Shown: positions 19,099 through 26,631 of the stretch, in pieces | Numbering within the stretch: position 1 is the stretch's first letter | Layout of the letters: each line of letters opens with the position of its first letter | Assembly (NCBI GenBank): GCA_013215295.1 | Contig: JABSOZ010000018.1 | Location: 1 to 64,000 of the forward strand | Length of the DNA stretch: 64,000 bases | Origin: Colwellia sp. | Lineage (GTDB): Bacteria > Pseudomonadota > Gammaproteobacteria > Enterobacterales > Alteromonadaceae | Reading direction: 5' to 3' | Notes under the pieces: model-generated | What the model was told of the DNA's origin: nothing | Databases searched by the model: none | Seen by the model: only the letters and a program-made list of their open reading frames with translations | Program-made: the position numbers and the translations under genes

Positions 19099-19426
19099 CT
19101 CCTTCGCCTGTGATCGCTGGGATACAAAACTGGTCGTGTTTTAAGCCATAACGGTCAAAGATCGTTTTTACAGCGTCACTTAAATTGAGCAGCTGCAATG
19201 GGTAATTCATTTTTTTAAGATGTTGATGAAAGGCAATTAATAATTGCACACCGGCAGAGTCTATTTCTTCAATATCGCTGAGATCCAGTGCAAAACGATC
19301 ATAACTGGCGAGATAATTGGTTAATATTTCTTGATATGAGAGCACCACATAAATAGTCAGTTCTTCAGCAATAGATAAGTGGCAGAGGTTAGCATTATCT
19401 TCTGAGGTGTTCTGCTTAATGGTCAT
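19082..19426 (-). CDS. STAS-domain protein (anti-sigma-factor-antagonist fold)
   Basis: A 114-aa single-domain protein. The STAS core is visible as FALDLSDIEEIDSAGVQLLIAFHQHL, with a Ser in the DSAG position where SpoIIAA-like proteins are phosphorylated. The start is set at ATG 19426, ten bases after cheY and with AAAGG upstream; an earlier in-frame ATG would overlap cheY. It lies between cheY and cheA. Related alternative chemotaxis clusters in Shewanella-type bacteria also carry a STAS gene at this point. Its partner is not evident here. Confidence 0.88.
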   Translation of the reverse strand: MTIKQNTSEDNANLCHLSIAEELTIYVVLSYQEILTNYLASYDRFALDLSDIEEIDSAGVQLLIAFHQHLKKMNYPLQLLNLSDAVKTIFDRYGLKHDQFCIPAITGEGDEHGE

Positions 19427-19436
19427 AACATTACCT

Positions 19437-19802
19437 TTAGGGAATAAGCTTCTCAACCACGGCTAATAGTTTAGGTGGTTGAAAGGGTTTAACTATCCAA
19501 GCCTTGGCACCTGCGGCCTTGCCTTGTTGCATTTTGTCTTGGCCCGCTTCTGTGGTTAACATGCAAACGGGTGTAAATTTATAAGCGGCAAGTTTCTTTA
19601 ATTCTTGCACAAACGTGATGCCGTCCATGTTGGGCATGTTAACGTCACTGATGATCAAGTGAAAACGCGTTCCATCGAGTTTTTTGAGACCGTCAACACC
19701 ATCACAAGCTTGGGTAACTTCATAGCCAGCGCCTTTAAGAGCAATGCTTACCACGCTGCGAACAGAGGCGGAATCATCAACAATTAAAATATTTTTGGTC
19801 AT
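19437..19802 (-). CDS. cheY: CheY-type response regulator
   Basis: A 121-aa stand-alone receiver. The acidic pocket DD (9-10), phospho-acceptor Asp53 (ISDVNMPNMDG), Thr in MLTTE and Lys in WIVKPF are all present. It lies between a receptor gene and the STAS gene, upstream of cheA, so it is the likely output or phosphate sink of this CheA. No cheZ and no flagellar gene occur in the window, so control of the flagellar motor is not assured. Confidence 0.93.
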   Translation of the reverse strand: MTKNILIVDDSASVRSVVSIALKGAGYEVTQACDGVDGLKKLDGTRFHLIISDVNMPNMDGITFVQELKKLAAYKFTPVCMLTTEAGQDKMQQGKAAGAKAWIVKPFQPPKLLAVVEKLIP

Positions 19803-19811
19803 AACTATTCC

Positions 19812-20963
19812 TCAAAAAAATGCGACATCACCATCATTCAGTGTTTCGCTGTCGTTGTTAGCACTACCATGGAGTTTACGTTCACTGGTTGTGGTATAAG
19901 TTGATGCCATGTGCGACAAAATACTGTCAACGTCTATTGTTTGCGCTGAAATTAATTGTGTGGAAATATCATTTAAATTATCGTTGGCATGCTCAAGCAT
20001 TTGTACCATACGGTCTTGAAACTGGATGCGTAATAATAATTCTTCAATTTGTTGATTAACCTGAGTGGAAATTGTACTGAGTTGTGCATCACTTTCTTCG
20101 AGAAACTGTTCGCTGTCGTGATACCGTTTGAGTACGTCATCAATACTGATTTTTGCATCTTCTGCAAGTTGAGTTTCCATTTTTGATATTTCTTGTGATT
20201 GCTCAGTCAACTTGGTAAAGCGCTCATTAACGTTACTGACATTGTCTATAATTTCAGCACCTATTTCTGCCGATCGTGTTGCCAAATTGCGTACTTCATC
20301 TGCTACGACAGCAAAACCACGACCCGCTTCTCCAGCGCGAGCGGCTTCAATGGAAGCATTGAGGGCGAGTAGATTGGTTTGTTGGGCGATATAGCCTACA
20401 TTGGTTGCCATTTCAGTAAGACCCGAGGTAAAAGTACTGAGTTCATTGATTTCACCATGAATAGTTTCTTCTAGTGCAATGAGTTCGTGTAACGTACTGA
20501 GTACACCTTTGAGTGCTGTTTGGGTATGTTCAAAGTCGCTACCGCTGTCGCCATTGTCTGATACCTTGACCACGGAATTAACGTTGTCGACTATGCCGGA
20601 AAATGTTTCAGCCAATACGCCGAATTCTTCATTAGATAAATTGACACTGTTTTTAATTTGACCGACGATAATGGGAATGACTTTATCAGCGACTTTAGCG
20701 TGAGATTCGATTACCTGCTGCATTTCATTATTTGTGGCAAGTTGATGCTGCTGTTGGTGGTGTATTTCATCTTGTTTGGCATTAAATGAGGCAAATAGTG
20801 TATAACATAGATAGCTAGCATATGCGGCCATGGCAACTAACAGTATGGCTAAGATAATGAACGAGGATGACCAGACGTTGCTCAGTAATACAGTCACAGC
20901 AATAACGGTGAGTAATAGTGGCGAAAATACAGCAATGTTTTGCTTTATTGTTGAGTCCATCAT
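19812..20963 (-). CDS. MCP-like chemoreceptor without periplasmic sensor
   Basis: A 383-aa receptor. Two closely spaced hydrophobic helices (about 13-30 and 32-54) leave essentially no periplasmic loop, so the protein is membrane-attached with no external sensor. A signalling domain follows, with the tip [43 protein letters not shown] is not evident. The C-terminal part (about 270-340) is a helix-rich segment with [16 protein letters not shown], seen in receptors that end beyond the signalling hairpin. It is the first gene of the chemotaxis block, 9 bases before cheY. It may sense a cytoplasmic or membrane state. Confidence 0.9.
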   Translation of the reverse strand: MMDSTIKQNIAVFSPLLLTVIAVTVLLSNVWSSSFIILAILLVAMAAYASYLCYTLFASFNAKQDEIHHQQQHQLATNNEMQQVIESHAKVADKVIPIIVGQIKNSVNLSNEEFGVLAETFSGIVDNVNSVVKVSDNGDSGSDFEHTQTALKGVLSTLHELIALEETIHGEINELSTFTSGLTEMATNVGYIAQQTNLLALNASIEAARAGEAGRGFAVVADEVRNLATRSAEIGAEIIDNVSNVNERFTKLTEQSQEISKMETQLAEDAKISIDDVLKRYHDSEQFLEESDAQLSTISTQVNQQIEELLLRIQFQDRMVQMLEHANDNLNDISTQLISAQTIDVDSILSHMASTYTTTSERKLHGSANNDSETLNDGDVAFF

Positions 20964-21309
20964 TTAAGCTACGCAACCTCATTTATAAAAAATCAGTTAA
21001 ATTGCTTATTAGAGTTAAATTAATGCCAGACTAATAAGTGCTATCTATAAAATTAGACAATAGATTCAGCTTATGCAAGTCAAATTGATTTTGATTTCCC
21101 TGCGGCAAAATAAGGTGTAATCCACTCATATTAAATTGTTAGCTATTTCGAGCACAAAAAGTTAATGACATACTGTGTATGGTGTGACGACAATAAGTAA
21201 TTTGTCTTTTGCACTAGTGCACTAATTATTTCAATTGTCTTAATACCTTAGGCATTAAATTACAGGCTACTTTAACTGGTTGAATTGGCTTGTTCTGTAT
21301 TAGTTTCTT

Positions 21310-21600
21310 TTTAGATAGCTTCAACCAGTTTTAGCTGCGTCCTCTGCTTTCTTTGTTTAACCTTGTTGGGGGGATATCTCTGCTCTGTATTTACTCTGTG
21401 AAAAAGCACCATGAAATCTGCTGAGATTTACTCGGGGTTTGGCTACAAGGCTGCTAAACGGGCGATAAAATCCAGTGGTTCAAAAATCATATGGGTGGTA
21501 CCATCACGATAGGGTGTTTTAAGTTGATCACGTCTTTTCCCTTCCAGATCCCTTCGCTTGAAACATATTGCAGTCTCGAAACACTGCGTACACCACCCGT
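21310..21600 (-). pseudogene. IS91-family transposase remnant
   Basis: Minus-strand translation gives a segment ending QLKTPYRDGTTHMIFEPL and DFIARLAAL before a stop at 21443. After a frame change it continues with AKPRVNLSRFHGAF and SQSKYRAEISPQQ. These are consecutive conserved parts of the IS91/Y2-type transposase C-terminal region. The frame change plus further stops (two in the last 60 bases) show that it is dead. It lies in the gap between the chemotaxis block and lysC. No element ends could be identified. Confidence 0.82.
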
Positions 21601-21705
21601 ATTGGCGCTAAGTAAAAAAGCGTAAATTGTGCAGAAATTTATGTCTGCTGCAGGATCGGAAAGTTGACTTACATATCAGGGTAGGCTTTACGGATATGTC
21701 TACTT

Positions 21706-21736
21706 AAAGATAAACACTTAGCCGTGTTTTATCTTT
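21706..21736 (-). terminator. Stem-loop downstream of lysC
   Basis: AAAGATAAACAC and GTGTTTTATCTTT form a 12-bp stem with one bulged base and a short loop, 36 bases after the lysC stop. The stem is AT-rich and is followed by only a short T-run on the minus strand, so it is a moderate terminator candidate. Confidence 0.5.
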
Positions 21737-21771
21737 ATGTAGATTAACTATATGTTCGATAAAGGCAACCG

Positions 21772-23124
21772 TTAAGCAAACAAAGCATCATGTAGCTTTT
21801 CAACCGCTTCATTCGCTTGATGTTCGTCCACCAAGAAGCACAAATTATGTTCACTCGCACCATGACAAATCATACGAACATTTATGCCTGAAATAGTGTC
21901 AAATACACTGGTGCATACACCACTACTTTGATGCATTTTATTACCAATAACAGCGATTAGAGATAAACCATGTTCAACGGTAACTTCACAAAGTTGCTCT
22001 AATTCTTCAACGACTGTTGAGTTTAAAAGTGCTTGAGTCGAACCTGTTGGATTATCAAAAGTAAGCGCAACGCTGATTTCACTGGTGGTGATCAAATCAA
22101 CACTCAATTCATGCTTAGCCAAAATACCAAAGACTTGAGCAAGAAAACCGCTAGCATGTAACATTGCAGGACTTTTTACGGTAACTAACGTTTGTTCACG
22201 ACGTAATGCTATTGAGCGATAAATGGGCCTTGATTCAACAAACTGTTGAATACGTGTACCCCCCTTTTCAGGCTCTTTACTAGAGCCAACAAACACTGGG
22301 ATATTTTTTCTCATTGCAGGAATAAGCGTCGCTGGATGAAGTATTTTCGCACCAAAGGTAGCCATTTCTGCAGCTTCACCGAAACTAATTTCTTTAATTG
22401 CTCGAGCTTGGTCAGTAATGCGTGGGTCTGTTGTAAATATTCCAACGACATCCGTCCAAATAGATAAATTATCGGCGTGTAAAGCTTCCGCTAAAAGCGC
22501 TGCACTGTAATCTGAACCACCACGACCAAGAGTTGTGGTATAGCCTTGATCGTCTTGACCGATAAAACCTTGAGTAACCACCACTTTATCAATAAGTAGA
22601 GGTGTAAGGAGTTGCTGAGAATTTTCAGATAATTGCTTAAGATCTACGACGGCTTTACCATATGAAGCATTTGTTGTCATCACTCGACGAACGTCAAACA
22701 TTTCACCGTTAACGCCAATTGATTGCAGTACTTGTGCAAAAACACGTGAACTCATTTGTTCACCAAAAGACAATATAGCATCGGTGATACGCGGGCAATA
22801 ATTAAGTGATTGAGCTTTAGAGTATTCTCTTAGTTGCTTTAATAAATCTGCAATTTGATCATTTAACATTTGTTCTTCAGCTAAATGTTTAGTGATATTT
22901 AATTGAATAGCGAGAATGCTGGCAATAATTTCGGTTTGTTCGTTTTGTGAAACATTTTTCTGGCTTAAGCGTACAAGTGAATTAGTAACACCTGAGCTTG
23001 CAGAGACAACAACAAGTTTATTACTTGGGTCGTTTTTTATGATATGCGCGCAACGCAACATGGCTTGGTGATCAGCAACACTAGTGCCGCCAAATTTTGC
23101 AACAGTAAAAGATGATAATGACAT
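21772..23124 (-). CDS. lysC: Aspartate kinase (lysine-sensitive type)
   Basis: Phosphorylates aspartate, the first step toward lysine, threonine, methionine and diaminopimelate. The 450-aa single-function enzyme has the kinase domain (about 1-290) with VAKFGGTSVAD at the N-terminus, GRGGSDYSAAL, and WTDVVGIFTTDPR. Two ACT domains follow (about 300-450; MLHASGFLAQVFGILAKHE and SLIAVIGNKMH). There is no homoserine dehydrogenase domain, so it matches the LysC class. A lysine riboswitch precedes it, which confirms the end product that controls it. The ATG at 23124 is preceded by AGGGAACC-type sequence. Confidence 0.95.
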   Translation of the reverse strand: MSLSSFTVAKFGGTSVADHQAMLRCAHIIKNDPSNKLVVVSASSGVTNSLVRLSQKNVSQNEQTEIIASILAIQLNITKHLAEEQMLNDQIADLLKQLREYSKAQSLNYCPRITDAILSFGEQMSSRVFAQVLQSIGVNGEMFDVRRVMTTNASYGKAVVDLKQLSENSQQLLTPLLIDKVVVTQGFIGQDDQGYTTTLGRGGSDYSAALLAEALHADNLSIWTDVVGIFTTDPRITDQARAIKEISFGEAAEMATFGAKILHPATLIPAMRKNIPVFVGSSKEPEKGGTRIQQFVESRPIYRSIALRREQTLVTVKSPAMLHASGFLAQVFGILAKHELSVDLITTSEISVALTFDNPTGSTQALLNSTVVEELEQLCEVTVEHGLSLIAVIGNKMHQSSGVCTSVFDTISGINVRMICHGASEHNLCFLVDEHQANEAVEKLHDALFA

Positions 23125-23288
23125 TTAAGGTTCCCTAACTAAGTTCCGGATTTATTTAACCGATAACGTTAATAACTTCAAGGAAGAGTATGACTGAATG
23201 GAGAAGAGTTCACGATTAGAGAAACTTAACTTTTCAGCCAGAAGCTCTCCACCATAAACTAATTAGATTTAATTAAACACTAATTAGA

Positions 23289-23434
23289 GGTGACAATCCT
23301 AGGGATTCAGCCCTAGTAACCGAATAAATAACGCCACTCGCTAATTATCCTCGGCAGTAGTCTCCCTCAATAACAGTCAAAAGAATGGTGGTTCTTCGTG
23401 TTATTTACCTAGCTACTGCTCCTCTTCTGGTGGG
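23289..23434 (-). promoter_or_regulatory. Lysine riboswitch (L box) of lysC
   Basis: On the minus strand the leader shows the conserved L-box pieces in order: CCAGAAGAGG (P1 side), GAGGGAGACTACTGCCGAGG, GAGTGGCG, and GGGCTGAATCCCTAGG ending in TTGTCACC. This is the same succession as in the E. coli lysC leader. Lysine binding would shut down lysC expression. Between the aptamer and the gene (23125-23288) further inverted repeats, e.g. CTAATTAG pairs near 23258-23288, may form the expression platform. Confidence 0.93.
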
Positions 23435-23435
23435 A

Positions 23436-23441
23436 ATATTA
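23436..23441 (-). promoter_or_regulatory. Candidate -10 element of lysC
   Basis: TAATAT on the minus strand places a start of transcription at about 23430, just where the riboswitch aptamer begins. No good -35 hexamer is found at 16-18 bases, so the promoter is weak or activator-dependent. Confidence 0.4.
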
Positions 23442-23522
23442 AACCAAAATCAATTCAAAAATCATTAAATATGTATTTGAGTATTTAGTCTAATAATCCA
23501 CAAGGGGATTAAAACCTATATA

Positions 23523-23536
23523 TTGATAAAAATCAA
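23523..23536. promoter_or_regulatory. Perfect FNR-type box upstream of lysC
   Basis: TTGATAAAAATCAA matches the FNR consensus TTGATNNNNATCAA at all ten defined bases. Its centre is about 95 bases before the inferred lysC start of transcription, in the range used by class I activators. It could also be a chance match in AT-rich DNA. Confidence 0.45.
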
Positions 23537-23670
23537 CAGCCATCTCATGATAAATTATGCATAATGAGTAATTTGATATAAATTAGTTTTACTATAGATT
23601 TGAATGTCCACAGTACACCTCGACGATTTACTTATAGTAATAAAATTAATTTAACTACAGTTATAATTTG

Positions 23671-24213
23671 TTATACCGACTTCTGATACGCCGCAGATAA
23701 CCAATCAATCACTTCACTGTCAATATCTGAAACATCTTGCAGTTGTATTCTATGCGTACACATAGCACCGAAGGGACCCGAGCCTTCTAAACGCCCCTGT
23801 ATTTCTATATTCTTTAATTTTAAACCCAAGTCTATTCTTGTTTTGGTTGCCGGTTTTATTAATGCGAATTGATTTTTTCTTATTAAACTAACACTGCCCT
23901 TTTTAGGGCTAACAACAATGTCAGTACCAAAAGCTTCGATGGTGGAAATAAGCTTTTCATAAATAGGTTTAAGGGACTCTTTACCCTTATATTGATTTAA
24001 TACCAGATCTTCTGAGGGTATACTTTTTTCAGCGGCTAAGGTGACAATTGTATTTGCAAAACCATAAGTTAAACCATGATCTGTTTTTAAATAATTCACA
24101 GCAAGTGAATGCTTTTCAAATTTTTTGCTTGCTAGTATTTCAATCCATTCTTCAAGTTTTTTTCCTGTTTTGTCAGGCATATTATTAATCATGGTCTCAA
24201 GTGCTTTATTCAT
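23671..24213 (-). CDS. DUF4287/DUF5655 protein
   Basis: A 180-aa cytoplasmic protein. The N-terminal part (about 1-65: MINNMPDKTGKKLEEWI ... YGFANTIVTLA) matches the DUF4287 pattern. The rest (about 75-180: YEKLISTIEAFGTDIVVSPKK, SLIRKNQFALIKP) matches the DUF5655 pattern often fused to it. No catalytic role is known for either. The ATG at 24213 is preferred over a GTG three codons earlier because AAAGGGTGA lies just upstream. It stands alone between the GNAT gene and lysC. Confidence 0.78.
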   Translation of the reverse strand: MNKALETMINNMPDKTGKKLEEWIEILASKKFEKHSLAVNYLKTDHGLTYGFANTIVTLAAEKSIPSEDLVLNQYKGKESLKPIYEKLISTIEAFGTDIVVSPKKGSVSLIRKNQFALIKPATKTRIDLGLKLKNIEIQGRLEGSGPFGAMCTHRIQLQDVSDIDSEVIDWLSAAYQKSV

Positions 24214-24314
24214 ATTCTTCACCCTTTGATTGTAAATAGAATCCTGTAATCGAGCTAAAATGGCATAAAACTAATAATTAAAATAAGTATAGGTATAACA
24301 TCCTATATTGAACA

Positions 24315-24719
24315 CTATAGGGCGACTTCCATTTTGAAAAAAGGTACATCAGCTTTATAAAAACGTTCACTACAAGTTTGCATACCAAATCGTTTATAAA
24401 AGTCTATCGCTGATTCTCTAGCATCGCACCATAAACACCCTACTTGGCGACTTTTCAACGACTGAATAATATGTGCTAACATCTTAGATCCAATTCCTTG
24501 GTGCTGATAGCGAGCATCAGTGGCGAACTTACGTAAACGTGCTTTATTTAAGGTTAAATAAACAGAAGCAACACATACAAGTCCTTCGTCAATAAAAGTA
24601 CCGAAATGTAACCCGTCTTTGTCGCCATCTACATGACAATGTTCAAGTGATTTATTTGGCCACAATACGCTTTGACGAAGTGGGATGGTTTCTTCCCACG
24701 TGATAATTCTAATTTCCAT
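24315..24719 (-). CDS. GNAT-family N-acetyltransferase
   Basis: A 134-aa small acetyltransferase of the GNAT fold. The acetyl-CoA pyrophosphate loop appears as ARYQHQGIGSKML (the Q-x-x-G-x-G/A signature), preceded by LRKFATD and followed by CDARESAIDFYKRFGMQ near the C-terminus. The substrate cannot be told. No strong ribosome binding site is visible. It is probably a single-gene unit, about 100 bases upstream of the DUF4287 gene on the same strand. Confidence 0.85.
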   Translation of the reverse strand: MEIRIITWEETIPLRQSVLWPNKSLEHCHVDGDKDGLHFGTFIDEGLVCVASVYLTLNKARLRKFATDARYQHQGIGSKMLAHIIQSLKSRQVGCLWCDARESAIDFYKRFGMQTCSERFYKADVPFFKMEVAL

Positions 24720-24798
24720 TTATTGTTATAAACCTATCTACCGTTGTAAATTAATACATTAAACCAAACGTTTTATATCGGATTTCAACTTTAAAAAG

Positions 24799-25083
24799 TT
24801 ATTTAATAATTGCTACACCTTCAACTTGTAGTACTGTTTTAGCCTCTGCACGTTCGATAACCTTTAATAATGTCGTTTGTATAGTTTCGTCTTTTCTCGC
24901 ATCACACTTACTCGTAAACTTTTGCTCTTGAACTGCGTCTCCTTCTTCAGCAATAAAGCCTACAACAACTTCATTTGCGTGATCTGCTGATTCACCAAAA
25001 TAAGCCAATGATATTTGCGGGTAACCTTGAAACCCTTTCTGTACTCTTTTCGCAATGCGTTTTGTCGATTTATCTAAATTCAT
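24799..25083 (-). CDS. Small conserved-looking protein, unknown
   Basis: A 94-aa cytoplasmic protein that I do not recognise. It starts with a basic stretch (STKRIAKRVQKGF) and then alternates strands and helices (ISLAYFGESAD, EVVVGFIAEEG, TLLKVIERAEAKTVLQVEGVAII), consistent with one small alpha-beta domain. The start is taken at ATG 25083 with GGAAACC upstream; a TTG four codons earlier is less likely. It has the same orientation as the GNAT gene, with an 80-base gap. Confidence 0.6.
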   Translation of the reverse strand: MNLDKSTKRIAKRVQKGFQGYPQISLAYFGESADHANEVVVGFIAEEGDAVQEQKFTSKCDARKDETIQTTLLKVIERAEAKTVLQVEGVAIIK

Positions 25084-25095
25084 ATTGGTTTCCAA

Positions 25096-25481
25096 AATAA
25101 ATATAATGCTACGTCATGCAGCTAACTACTCACAACGAATAGCATACAGCGACCTATGGTAGAGAGTAAAGGAACATGTGTTTTATGATATTTCTTAAAA
25201 TTAAGCGTTGAAATTATTTGTCTAAATAACAAACAAAAGTGTGGTATTTCGTTCATTTACTCTAATTTAAAAATGACTCTATTAAAAAATTGAACAATAT
25301 TCATGAAGCTATACTTGAGAAAGCTATATACGGACAAAGATATGGTGACATAAAATTATATTCCATACTCAGAGGTAAAGTGGAACAATTAATAGGGAAA
25401 ACAATGACTTGAAATCATTACTGATAAGGTTTTTTTGTAAAGGTAAACATATACTCAGATGAATTTATTAAATTTAAGATA
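25096..25481. other. Gap with a possible 40-codon plus-strand frame
   Basis: No recognisable gene. A plus-strand frame from TTG 25290 to a stop at 25412 reads like coding sequence (AILEKAIYGQRYGDIKLYS, then a LRGKVEQLIGK end) but has no ribosome binding site or ATG, so it may be the tail of a lost gene. The rest is AT-rich and featureless. Confidence 0.3.
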
Positions 25482-25859
25482 TTAAAATTCAAAATATTTA
25501 ACAAATACATCATAAATATTTTTTTCCACTTCTGTTGCGTAACATCGCGTATGCTTAAATTCACCATTATGTTCATAAACACTAGAGTTGTAGATAATAT
25601 ATTTAATATCAACCTTTCCTTGCACCCTTGCCGGATAATTTTTCAATACATCAAAACGGCTCAAACGCTCCATCATGTCTGCTAAACAGTTTGAGTCTAT
25701 TTGATATTCTGAAACATGGTGCCCAACATATTCTTCTTTTGTATACCCTAAAACTTCTAACTCGCATTCATTGGCATAAAGAATTATGCCTTCTGGGGAT
25801 ACGGCATGAACACCTATTGATGAATTATAAATAAAATCTTCTGGATTTTCTGTAAACAT
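25482..25859 (-). CDS. Single PAS-domain protein
   Basis: A 125-aa protein consisting of one PAS domain and no effector. The PAS core is visible as IGVHAVSPEGIILYANECELEVLGYTKEE (written here in part), then VGHHVSEY and a late strand region with VYEHNGEFKHTRCYATEV. This kind of short PAS protein may pass a signal by protein contact. No ligand residue typical of heme or flavin binding can be assigned. It is isolated, with AT-rich gaps on both sides. Confidence 0.75.
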   Translation of the reverse strand: MFTENPEDFIYNSSIGVHAVSPEGIILYANECELEVLGYTKEEYVGHHVSEYQIDSNCLADMMERLSRFDVLKNYPARVQGKVDIKYIIYNSSVYEHNGEFKHTRCYATEVEKNIYDVFVKYFEF

Positions 25860-26075
25860 AAATAACCTAATGGGTAATTCAGGAATTGAAAACGGTTGGG
25901 TCTAACACGCAATATAGCAACACTTACCAACTTGTATAGATAAAGTTTATGCAAAAAACCATTAAGCCGCTACTTTTTGTTATTTATTGTCATGTCAGGT
26001 GAAAGTACACATAAGTCGTGTTGGTACTAAAACATAATATGAAAATGGCCTAAGTTAAAACCCAAAGACTAAATT

Positions 26076-26543
26076 TTATTGACATATATCCTCCAGCTTT
26101 CCCTTGGTGAGTTTAACTAAATCAGTAGGACTCAATTCTATTTCTAATCCTCTACGGCCAGCACTCACGTAAATTGTCGAATAATTATTTGCAGAGGAAT
26201 GAATAAGCGTTTTAAGGCGTTTTTTTTGCCCAAGTGGACTCACTCCTCCGAGTATATATCCTGTAGAACGTTCTACATCAAACTTATCAGCCATATACGC
26301 TTTTTTAGCACCCAGTGCTTTTGCAATGAGCTTCATGCTCAACATAGACGAAACCGGGATGATGCCTACAACCAGCTCTTTATTATCTAGAGTCACCACT
26401 AATGTTTTGAACACTATTTCTTGAGGAACCCCCATTTTATCGGCAGCTTCGAGTCCATAAGATTCGCTTGATTCATCATGAGAATATTCATGTATTGTGT
26501 ATAACACTTTATGCTTTTTGGCTTGGTTGATGCCTGGTGTCAT
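26076..26543 (-). CDS. ybaK: Cys-tRNA(Pro)/Cys-tRNA(Cys) deacylase YbaK
   Basis: Hydrolyses mischarged Cys-tRNA(Pro), a trans-editing step. The 155-aa protein shows the YbaK/EbsC fold: MGVPQEIVFKTLVV with the key Lys, LVVGIIPVSSMLSMK, then YILGGVSPLGQKK, the conserved GGxSPxG loop, and a final RRGLEIELSP strand. Length is typical. It lies 88 bases upstream of the prsT-like gene's stop and is probably transcribed alone. Confidence 0.93.
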   Translation of the reverse strand: MTPGINQAKKHKVLYTIHEYSHDESSESYGLEAADKMGVPQEIVFKTLVVTLDNKELVVGIIPVSSMLSMKLIAKALGAKKAYMADKFDVERSTGYILGGVSPLGQKKRLKTLIHSSANNYSTIYVSAGRRGLEIELSPTDLVKLTKGKLEDICQ

Positions 26544-26631
26544 TGTTATCTCAAATTTATAACTTTATGTAAAATAAATAAAGGTAATCAGCTAAAGGTT
26601 AAGTAGAATAACGCTTAGCTACATAAGGGTA

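Noticed and set aside
25418-25612. 64-codon minus-strand frame overlapping the PAS gene
   Set aside because: Overlaps the end of the PAS gene in another frame and looks like translated AT-rich sequence.
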